Shown piece by piece: positions 55,101 through 64,000 of a stretch of 64,000 nt of DNA. The stretch is from Heterostelium album PN500 (lineage: Eukaryota > Evosea > Eumycetozoa > Acytosteliales > Acytosteliaceae), in contig NW_008805092.1 of the NCBI RefSeq assembly GCF_000004825.1, forward strand, positions 248,001 through 312,000, given 5' to 3'. Positions within the stretch are counted from its first letter, which is position 1, and each line of letters begins with the position of its first letter. Under the pieces are notes generated by a model. That model was not told the origin of the DNA. It made no database searches and saw nothing but the letters and a program-made list of their open reading frames with translations. The position numbers were made by a program, and so were the translations under genes.

Positions 55101-56433
55101 TGAAATGACAGCATTACTAAAATAAAGACTTACTGGACGAGCATATCCATTGTTATTATTGGCAGCTGTAAAGCAAACAAGATTGGTAGCAGTCTGTGCT
55201 TGTATTTTACATTCAGAATCACCAATGTATACTTGAATAACTTGATCGAGGTGAGTACCAGTGATTGTCAATTCAGTATTTCCAGTTAAAACACCATACT
55301 TCGGTGAGAAACCATCTATTCTAGGATCTTATATAAAACAATGTTAATTAAAAAACAAGTTATTCATAATAGAATATTCAATTACTTACTTATAACAGTG
55401 TAATACACTGTTGATAAAGCATCCTGTCCTTGGATATTCATTGATATGGAATATTGCTTGGTTGTACCCAAGGGAGTATTCAGTTGCGGTGCAATACAAG
55501 ACACTCCTTTTTTAATAACTGCAACATTGGTACACTGTATACTATTGATGAAGACTTGTGAAGTTGGATTCTTTTCGTCGTCGTAGAGATCACCAGTGAG
55601 TTCAACTTTAACTCCAGAGTATTCGCTTACCACTGCTCTTGGAAAGATACTTTTGATTTGAGGATAGACATATTGAAATCGCATGGGTGCTTCGGCAACC
55701 AAACCATTTGTTCTGAGTCTAATCACACGGGCACCAACACCAGTCAGCGAATCCGGAATGATAGCACGTACTTGTTCATTTGCTTTACTGATTACATTTA
55801 GATTACCACGATCAAAATAAACTTCAGGTGTAGGATCGAAATCATTCATTACCAAATCATCACCATAAATAGTAAGGACAGCTCCATTGGTAACTCTATA
55901 ATAATTTGGAGGATCTATTTTCTTTATAGCAGGTTCTTTGTTTATTAAATAAATATAAGAAAATAAAATATTGTTTTTTGAAATAATTAATATTGAAAAA
56001 TGATGATATTGGTATCTAATTTGCTAACTAACTACTTACCAACAAAATACCAAGGTTCGTTTATGGATGGTATACCGAAATTATTAACCTCGGTCAGGGT
56101 GAAAGTGAATACATCATGGTCATAGAGTTTTCTTTTTTTTCCAACAATCAAAGAACTGGCGGGCTCTTCGGGCGCAATCCAATCATAGGTACGTCCATAC
56201 CTTCCACTGAATACAAAATTAAAGTTTTGGTTGTCTGATACTCTGGTAATTTTGACAGTGGGTGTACCATCGAAATCACCAATTACTCTAAATGTGGTTC
56301 CACCATTTTTATAACCTTTTCTCGGTGAAACATAGTCAAAACCAAATACCACTGTCGGTAAACACAAAAAAATCGTCGTAGCAACTAAAAATATAAATAA
56401 TTTATATCTAATTTTATAATAATAACTAAACAT
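49134..56433 (-). CDS. secreted IPT/TIG-repeat protein with an embedded DNase II domain
   Basis: Seven exons on the minus strand (56433-56040, 55935-55390, 55327-52868, 52772-52607, 52529-51713, 51640-51558, 51483-49134) join in frame to 2271 residues. Signal peptide about 1-31. Residues 32-750 hold seven or so IPT/TIG-like repeats (pattern P-x-I-x-x-I-x-P, then LTITGTGFG). From Cys758 a DNase II domain runs to about 1190: PVDWWFIYRL, GEGHVKNIVV (His849), YHIIHSNPFFP (His871), FFCYNF, DHSKIAFS (His1114) and YFCVGDLNRHFGQGKRGGGA. The three histidines needed in animal DNase II are present, so it should cut DNA at acid pH. Residues about 1190-1830 match nothing I know. Four or five further IPT repeats end the protein, without a membrane anchor. 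A lysosomal or extracellular nuclease is likely. Confidence 0.88.
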
Positions 56434-57302
56434 TTTTATTTTTAAAACATATAAATAAATATAAATAGAAAATAAATAAATTATATATTATTAGAAGTAG
56501 AAGAAGAAGAATGATGAGGAGACCAAATTATTTATAGTTTTAATTTGTGTTGATTGATTTGATTGATTTGATTGGTTTTGGGTTGATTTGAATAGATTAA
56601 TCAACGTTTCTTTAAGCCCATACCCTAACCCTTAAAAAGAGGTTACAGGGTGACTGCAGTCAAATTGCTAACAAAAAAAAAAAATTGAGGTTTGTTCACA
56701 TTTTATTTTGTTTTTTTTTGTTCGATCGGCGTTGCGATCTGATAGAGTTAGTCAGATAAAGTTGTTAAAGGTGCAAATGTAAAAGATGAAGGGGTGCATA
56801 ACATAAACTGATCGATATTTATTTTTTGAGGCAAAAAAAATTTAAAAATAAACTTGAACAAAAAATGAAAAAAAAAAATGTCATAAAAAAAATAGTTGAT
56901 TAATTGATTAATTCGTTTTGTGGTGACCTTTCACAACACCAATGAAACAAAAAATTATCGGTAAAAACACACACAAATTTGTGTGATCTAATAATTATAA
57001 AGAAAGAGTTTAAAGAGTACGAAGTTTAAAAGATCTTCAACACGAGATTTTAAATAAACAATGTATATTTTGGAATGAGATGTGATCATAAATCACTTTG
57101 GTTTTAAGGATCATCAGATGAGTCAATGCACCAACAATACAGGCAACTTTGAAAAATTAAAAAATAAGTTCAATCTTTTTCTCTGATCTATGTAATCATA
57201 AACTATATAATTCTCTTCTTTGTCTAACTAATTTTAAAATTTTGACAATTATTTATGAAAATGATCTATTTAATTTTTTTGTTTTTTTTTTTTGATGTTA
57301 AT
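56434..57302. other. divergent intergenic region with a small hairpin
   Basis: 870 bp between the DNase II/IPT gene (minus) and the first FNIP gene (plus). Near 56622-56651, CCCTAACC and GGTTACAGGG can pair around an A-rich loop. No coding region; no promoter motif assigned. A T-tract precedes the FNIP gene's start. Confidence 0.45.
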
Positions 57303-59067
57303 ATGTATGATATATATGTGCGACAAATAAATCAAAACAAAGAAAATGTTTTTGTGAATCTACCAATTATTATACTTGGTTATATTGTCAACAGAGTGCA
57401 CGATAACATTGACAGGATATGCTTTAGCTTAGTTTGTAAGCGTTGGTTTGAAGAAAGAAATAAATATCTTTTGTTCAATACCGATACAATTAACTTGCTT
57501 GAGAATCAAAATGTTAGTAGTATATGTCATTTGAAATCATATCAATATATCTATTCAAAGTCATTAGAGTTAATGAACGATGCAACCTTGTATATTGGTA
57601 GTAAATACTTTTTTAGTGGTAAATATAACTCTTATCATGATCATTGTATCTATAAAGAAGAAATGTACTGATATAAAAACATCTTTTCATTATCTAAATA
57701 ACAAAGTATTATCAAAACATAGTTCAATTCAACCAAATGTATCAACTATAATCTTAGATAATATAATAGGAATGAATTTTGATAACGATATTCTTAGACC
57801 TATTGATGCCAACCTACTCTACAAGATGATGTCGGATTCCAATGTTACAAAGTTTCATGGTTGTCGAACACTGATGAGGAAACTACCTGATCAGATCAGT
57901 GATTTGTCATTCTCCCATACATTTAGAGAAGAACTAACCAAAGAGAGTTTACCTCTGAACATTAAGCATATTACGCTATGCAGATATTACGATAAACCTA
58001 TAGGATTAGGTGTTTTACCAGAGGGTCTAGAGAGCATTAATTTTGGATATCAATACAACCTACCAATTGAAAGAAGTACACTACCAACATCTCTCAAATC
58101 TCTGACAATCAGTTGTGAATCAATCAAATTACTAGAATCACTCCCACCCAACCTCAAAGTTCTCAGAATCTCAGGTGAAGTACCTAGACCTATCGATTCA
58201 AATTTTTTACCAATCACTCTTTGCTCATTACAATCCATTCCAGTTTGTTGGGTGCCCTACTTAACGAAACTTCCAAATCTTACTTCGATATCATTCTGTG
58301 ATAGATCCAAATCGGTTTTTAATGGTGCGCTTCCACCAAACTTAACAGACTTGGAATTTGAATCTAAATTTGTTATATCAGTATCTATGCCATCATCGAT
58401 CAGACACTTAACTCTGAATGAATGCTACTTTAACTATGACCAGTTGTTCCCAGTGGACATACAGTATCGATTAAAAAGCTTAACAGCACCCCGGTTACCA
58501 ACACAAAAACCAAACCTACAGATTTTTCATATCGTATATCAAGGACAATCTGGAGTCATTTCACTTGAGGCTATTACACACGGTGTAGAATCTTTAGATT
58601 TGTCATCTCAACTTTCTAAATTGGAAGTTGGATCAATACCTGCTTCAGTCAAGCATTTGATATTAAATAATTTTCAAAGCATCACACCTGGTTCTATTCC
58701 GAAATCATTAGAGTCATTGGAGCTGCGCAATCTATATTGGTCAAATGTTACAGAAATACCAAATGGCTTGATACCCGATACTCTTAGATCATTGAAATTA
58801 GAATACTCAAATGAAATATTATCAAGTATTCCTCGTACTCTGACCAACATTATCTTTAAAGAAACAGAAAAACACTATGAATGTCACATTAGAAAATTGG
58901 ATCATCATCATTATCTTATGTTTGGTAAACCAATCGATAAAATAGCGAATTTCACATTCCCACATTTCCGTTCAATTGTATTATTGCACGAATCACTTTT
59001 TATTGGTGGTACTATTGCCAAGATATTGACAAAAACATTCAACTTTTATTCTAAAAATTATAAATAA
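57303..59067 (+). CDS. F-box/FNIP-repeat protein 1
   Basis: Two exons, 57303-57645 and 57707-59067, give 567 residues. The start is set at 57303 by alignment with the neighbour; a longer frame from 57255 adds 16 hydrophobic residues encoded by a T-tract. Residues about 15-60 are F-box-like (VNLPIIILGYIVNRV, CKRWFEERNKYL). The rest consists of FNIP-type repeats: YDKPIGLGVLPEGLESINFG, NLPIERSTLPTSLKSLTI and ITPGSIPKSLESLEL. These dictyostelid proteins are thought to be substrate adaptors. The intron donor is GTATCT, weaker than the GTAAGT in the paralogue; skipping the splice would change frame and end translation early, at 57671. Confidence 0.8.
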
Positions 59068-59284
59068 AATAAAATAAGTAGTATATTCGATTCATGCTCT
59101 TCTTGATTATAAAGTATAACCTACTATTTTTAAATAATATTTACGAGATTTCTTAACATAACGTTATTATCATATTATTTCCCTTTTTAATCCAACCGGA
59201 TGTCTTTTTTTTAAAATTTTAAAATTATCACTTGAACTTGTTTTTTTTTTTTTTTCGGTCGCATATTATTATCAAAGGTTCATT
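59068..59284. other. short spacer between the FNIP genes
   Basis: 217 bp, T-rich before the second start codon. It holds the promoter of FNIP gene 2. No gene. Confidence 0.5.
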
Positions 59285-61056
59285 ATGTCTAATATACAAC
59301 AAAGAAATCAAAACAAAGAAAATGTTTTGGTGAATCTACCAATTATTATACTTGGTTATATTGTCAATAGAGTGCACGATAACATTGACAGGATATGCTT
59401 AAGCTTAGTTTGCAAACGTTGGTTTGAAGAAAGAAATAAATATCTTTTGTTCAATACCGATACAATTAACTTGCTTGAGAATCAAAATGTTAGTAATAGA
59501 TGTCATTTAAAATCATATCAATATATCTATTCAAAGTCATTGGAGTTAAAGAATGATGTAACCTTCTATATTGGTAATAAATACTTTTTTAGCGGTAAAT
59601 ATGACTATTATCATGATCATTGTAAGTAAAAATGTAATGTACTAATACAAATAAGATCTTTTATTAATTTTGTAACTCTTTATCTAAAAACAAAGTATTA
59701 TCAAAAGAAGATTCAATTCAACGAAATGTATCAACTATAATCTTAGATAATATTGAAAGAATGAATTTGGATTTCGATCTTCTTAAGGATGCTCATATTG
59801 ATGCCGATCTACTTTATAAGATGATATCGAATTCCAATGTTACAAAGTTGTATGGTTGTCGAACACTGAAGAGTAAACTACCCGATCAGATCAGTGATTT
59901 ATCATTCTACCACAGATTCAATGAACAGTTGACCAATGAGAGTTTACCTCTGAATATTAAGCATATTGCGATGTGTAGATATTACGATAAACCTATTGGA
60001 TTAGGTGTTTTACCAGATGGTTTGGAGAGCATTACGTTTGGATATCTATACAACCTACCAATTGAAAAAGATACACTACCAACATCTCTCAAATCTTTAG
60101 CCATCAATAGTGAATCAATCAAGTTACTTGATTCACTCCCACCCAACCTCGAAGTTCTCATTCTCTCAGGCGGAGTACCTAAACCTATCGATTCAAACTT
60201 TCTACCCATTACCATTCGTTCATTACAATACATCTCAGTTTATTGGCTACCTTACTTAGCCAATCTTCCAAATCTTACTTCGATATTACTCTTTGATATA
60301 TTGATGCCTGTTGTTGATTGTGAGTTTCCACCAAACTTGACAGACTTGGTTTTTGCATCTAAATATGTAATATCAGTACCGATGCCACCATTGATCAGCC
60401 ATTTAAGTATTAACAAATGCATCTTTGATTATGACCAATTATTCCCTATAGAGATACAGTATCGATTAACGAAGTTAACAACAGACCGGTTCCCAACACC
60501 AAAACCAAGCTTACATATATTTCAGATTGTTTTTCATGGAGTCATCACACCTGGGGTCATTACACCTGGAGTTGAATCTTTAGATTTATCAAAATTTCAT
60601 AAATTAGACAACTTTCAATTAGAAGTTGGACCGTTACCTGCTTCAGTCAAGCATTTGATATTGGACAATTTTCAAAGCATCATACCTGGATCAATTCCGA
60701 AATCATTAGAGTCATTGGAGCTACTTAATCTATACAGACAGGATAAAGAAATACCAATTGGCTTGATACCAGATACTCTTAGATCATTAAAATTAGAATA
60801 CTCAGAGGAAATAATATCAAGTATTCCTCGTACTCTGACCAACATTATCTTAAAAGAAACAGAAAAACACTATGAATGTCACATTAGAAAATTGGATCAT
60901 CATTATCTCATGTTTGGTAAACCAATCGAAAAAATAGCCCACTTTTCATTCCCATATTTCAATTCGGTTGTATTGTTTCACGAATCACTTTTTATTAAAA
61001 GTATTTTTGATAAAATAATGGGCAAATCATTCAAGTTAAGATTTCAAAAAAAATAA
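59285..61056 (+). CDS. F-box/FNIP-repeat protein 2
   Basis: Two exons, 59285-59621 and 59696-61056, give 565 residues. It begins MSNIQQRNQNKENVLVNLPI and has the same F-box-like segment as gene 1 with few changes. Exon 2 has the same length as in gene 1 (1361 bases), and the repeats correspond one to one. It has a GTAAGT donor. The pair is a recent tandem duplication in which the repeat surface has diverged more than the F-box. Function by family: possible ubiquitin ligase adaptor. Confidence 0.82.
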
Positions 61057-61326
61057 AACAATAAAAATAATCGATTTATGAAAAGTATAACTAACCTATT
61101 TGTAATTTTTGGAGAAATTTATAAACATATACAAAAATAAAATAGAGAAGCCATTCTCTTTTTTGTAAAACCACAATAACCTTTTCATTTATATTTTTTT
61201 TATAGAAATTAACAAGAGAGAAGAAGTTATTGGAGAAGGAGAAGCTTCTTCATTCTCCTTAATGATTGTAACTATACACAAAAATTTAATATCTAAATAT
61301 TAATTAATAAATTTTAAAATTTAAAC

Positions 61327-61402
61327 TGTGGGGATCATGATGACTTAATTTAAAATCTCGACCACTTCGTTGTTTTGCATTAATTTAATCATGTTCCCCA
61401 CA
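61327..61402. other. long imperfect hairpin, possible structured RNA
   Basis: 61327-61350 (TGTGGGGATCATGATGACTT on) pairs with 61379-61402 (ending ATCATGTTCCCCACA): 24-base arms, about four mismatches, a 28-base loop. The first arm contains ATGATGA, which resembles a C box, but no matching D box was found. It could be a small-RNA precursor, a 3' end element of FNIP gene 2, or a worn inverted repeat. Confidence 0.4.
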
Positions 61403-61737
61403 TCGATTTCTTTAAATTTCAATCAGTTGAATTCACTTCGTTCATTTCATTTCGATGCAGTTAGTTCAATGCTATCGATCGTGATATAATTTTGTTTTTT
61501 TTTAATTTTTGTAGATTCGAATTATTTTATTTTAATAGAAGGTTATAAAAAGAATCTTGTTCTTCATTTGCCATATTGAGGTTTTTTTGGAGAATTTTAT
61601 TTTTATTTTTCCGCATCTCGTTTTTTTTTAATTTTTATTAATTTTTATGTTTTTCGTAAAAAAACTGTTACCAGGTCATCTTGAATGCCAAAACTTTTCT
61701 TTTGACATTTTTGCCTTATGTAAGGTGGGGGTAATGA

Positions 61738-61753
61738 CTGATTTCGAAATCAG
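61738..61753. promoter_or_regulatory. perfect 16-base palindrome
   Basis: CTGATTTCGAAATCAG, perfectly self-complementary, 530 bp before the ABC transporter start. A binding site for a dimeric factor is possible; no family known to me. Confidence 0.35.
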
Positions 61754-62283
61754 CTGTTGCAGACATGTCATGACAAATATAGTATTGAGAAAGACGAAAT
61801 TTGATTGTGTCATTAAAAAAAAAAACATTAATTTTTTTTTACGATTACTTTTGAAAAACAAAAAAAAAAGAATCTCCTTCACTTTGGTGTGTTTGATTCT
61901 TTTATTGAATCACCTACTATAATATGCTTTATACTATTAAACAGATCGAGAAACTTTATTTCTAACCCCCCAGTGTGGGAGTGCATACGGTAAACCATAG
62001 TTGATCTTTTTTAAAATTGATGCTCAACACTAGTGGGGTAATATGTAATATCAGTTCAATTAATGGATAAACACATTTTTATAGATTATTTTTTATTTTA
62101 GACAGAACTATAAATATAAGTCTTAAAAGACGAACTTAATTCAGAAACAAAATATATCTTTATCTAATCAATTTTTTTTTTAACAAATATTAAATTTTTA
62201 ATTAAAACAGAAATAATTATTTCATATCTATATTTAAATATATAATTTTTTTTAATATTGTTTTTATGTAAAAACATAAAACA

Positions 62284-64000
62284 ATGTCAGAAATAAATCT
62301 TAACGATGGTGTAGCTTCTGTCGAGGAAAGTACCAGACAATTCAATGAGGTTTCCAATGATTTGGAAAACCAATCGAAACAGTTCCAGGAGATCCACACC
62401 GAGCCTACTGGAGATATAGAGATGGGTGAAAGAGTTAGAGAGAATGAAGACGACTTCAAACTCCGTAAATATTTTGAAAACTCTCAAAGAATGAAAATGG
62501 AGATCGGTGGAAAACCTAAAAAGATGGGTGTCTCCATTAAAAATCTTACTGTTGTAGGTCAAGGTGCTGATCATTCTATCATTGACGACAATTTAACTCC
62601 ACTCAAATTTCTTTTTAAATGTTTGAATCCATTTACTTTGTAAGTATAATAATTATTAGTATTTATTTATATTATAAAATACTTACAATATAATTATTAT
62701 AGATTTAGAAAAAGTGAAGTTAAAACATTCAATATCCTGAATGAAGTGAATGGTTTCATTGAGGATAGTAAGATGTTGTTGGTTTTGGGTCGTCCAGGTG
62801 CTGGTTGTTCAACATTATTGAGAGTCATCTCTAATCAGACAGATTCTTATATCGATGTTGTTGGTGACATCAAGTATGGTAATATTCCAGCCGACGAATT
62901 TGGAAGATACCGTGGTGAAGCCATCTACACACCAGAGGAAGATATCCATTTTCCAACTCTCACAGTCTTTGAGACTCTTGATTTCACATTGAAATTAAAG
63001 ACACCCCATCAACGTTTGCCAGAGGAAACAAAGGCGAATTTCCGTACTAAAATACTTGATCTATTAGTTGGAATGTATGGATTAGTTCATCAAAAAGATA
63101 CTGTAAGTTATAAAATATAAAATTTAATAAGTATAAACAAGTTTATAATAATTATTAATATTTACTTTAATATTAAAACTAGGTTGTTGGTGATGAATTT
63201 GTTAGAGGATTGTCAGGTGGAGAACGTAAGAGAATGACAATTACCGAAGCAATGGTATCCGGTTCATCTATCACCTGCTGGGATTCTTCAACTCGTGGTT
63301 TGGATGCTGCATCCGCACTGGACTATGCCAAGTCATTGAGAATCATGTCAGATACTCTCCACAAGACTACCATTGCCTCTTTCTACCAGGCATCGGATTC
63401 AATCTATAATCTTTTTGACAGGGTTATGGTCTTGGATAAAGGTCGTTGTATTTACTTTGGTCCGACTCATCTCGCCAAGCAATATTTCTTGGATCTGGGT
63501 TTCGATTGTGAACAAAGAAAATCAGTTGCCGATTTCCTTACTGGAATTTCTAATCCACAGGAACGTTTGGTTCGTCCAGGTTTCGAGGGTCGCGTTCCAG
63601 AGACATCCGGTGATCTTGAGGAGGCCTGGAAAAACTCTGAGCTCTTCAGACAACAGATGGAAGCTCAACAACTCTATGAAGCAGCCGTCGAGAGGGAACA
63701 GCCATCAGTTGAATTCATCGAGCAAATTCGCAAGGAAAAGAGTAAGACTGCATCCAAGAGATCGCCATACACCTCCAGTTTTATCACTCAATGCATTGCT
63801 CTCACCCAGCGTCAAATGCAACTGAGTAACGGTGACAAATTCTCAACCTACACTCTCTTTGTCACTGTGATTGCACAGTCGCTCATTATGGGTGGAATCT
63901 TCTACAACTTGGACAATACAACCAATGGTTTGTTCACTCGAGGTGGTGCAATCTTTTGTTCTATCATCTTCAACGTCATTCTCACAAGTGGTAATCTTCA
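62284..64000 (+). CDS. PDR-type ABCG transporter, 3' end beyond window
   Basis: Exons 62284-62639, 62703-63102 and 63183 onward, in frame. An Asp/Glu-rich N-terminus precedes nucleotide-binding domain 1. The Walker A is GRPGAGCST (148-156), the signature [12 protein letters not shown] (about 260) and the Walker B region [13 protein letters not shown] (about 284). Cys replaces the Walker A Lys and Ser the catalytic Glu; both changes are known from domain 1 of fungal Pdr5-type full transporters, in which site 1 is degenerate. The first membrane domain starts at about 470 ([30 protein letters not shown]). A second half is expected past the window. Such pumps export drugs, sterols or signalling molecules at the plasma membrane or vesicles. 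Confidence 0.93.

Larger units (their letters stand above)
61057..62283. other. intergenic region before the ABC transporter
   Basis: 1.2 kb without a coding gene. It contains a long hairpin (61327-61402), a perfect palindrome (61738-61753) and a G+C-richer stretch at about 61960-62040 with CCCCCCAGTGTGGGAG and CACTAGTGGGGTAATATG. The last 200 bp are A+T-rich and should hold the transporter promoter. Confidence 0.5.

Noticed and set aside
56622-56651. CCCTAACCC resembling a telomeric repeat
   Set aside because: A single occurrence inside a gene-rich region; better read as one arm of a small hairpin.

Overview
The window looks like a chromosomal segment of a dictyostelid social amoeba. Intergenic DNA is extremely A+T-rich, coding DNA is clearly richer in G+C, introns are short (about 60-110 bp) with GTAAGT/GTATGT donors, and Asn/Gln/Thr/Ser homopolymer runs sit inside open reading frames. 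Dictyostelid-typical families are present: ComC-like EGF surface proteins, FNIP-repeat proteins, IPT/TIG proteins and a large ankyrin-like family. I cannot fix the species. No rRNA, tRNA, CRISPR array, retroelement or intact transposon was recognised.

Layout. 1-4.6 kb: the 5' two thirds or so of a ComC-like LRR/EGF receptor-like gene (minus, running off the left edge) and a decayed C-terminal fragment of a relative. 4.8-11.8 kb: an ENTR1/SDCCAG3-like endosomal coiled-coil protein (minus), diverging from a RhoGAP with FAM13-type C-terminal modules (plus). 13.3-35.7 kb: an accessory region dominated by eleven copies of a two-exon gene for a 52-56-residue peptide. The peptide starts MLI(N) and ends KPFWAVW or a variant. 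Most copies share a promoter block of about 400 bp and a tandem hairpin just after the stop codon. The copies alternate with three other families: CXC (tesmin/TSO1-like) proteins (two intact, one dead), an unrecognised gene seen only as two dead copies, and ankyrin-like repeat proteins (one intact, two dead). A small, apparently highly expressed beta-rich protein lies inside this array.

36.5-43.1 kb: housekeeping genes. These are UDP-glucose 4-epimerase, an Mss4/RABIF-like protein, V-ATPase subunit G, a small cytochrome c oxidase subunit, and ribosomal protein eL14. 43.6-56.4 kb: secreted and surface proteins, comprising an unrecognised secreted protein, a 1332-residue ComC-like EGF membrane protein, and a 2271-residue secreted protein in which a complete DNase II domain sits between two sets of IPT/TIG repeats. 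57.3-61.1 kb: a tandem pair of F-box/FNIP-repeat genes. 62.3-64 kb: the start of a PDR-type ABCG transporter, cut by the right edge.

The most novel element is the peptide-gene array. Its short product, retained termini, shared promoter and 3' hairpin (with a compensatory stem replacement in the most diverged copy) suggest selection on an uncharacterised, probably co-expressed small-peptide family. The DNase II/IPT fusion is the second item most worth following up.
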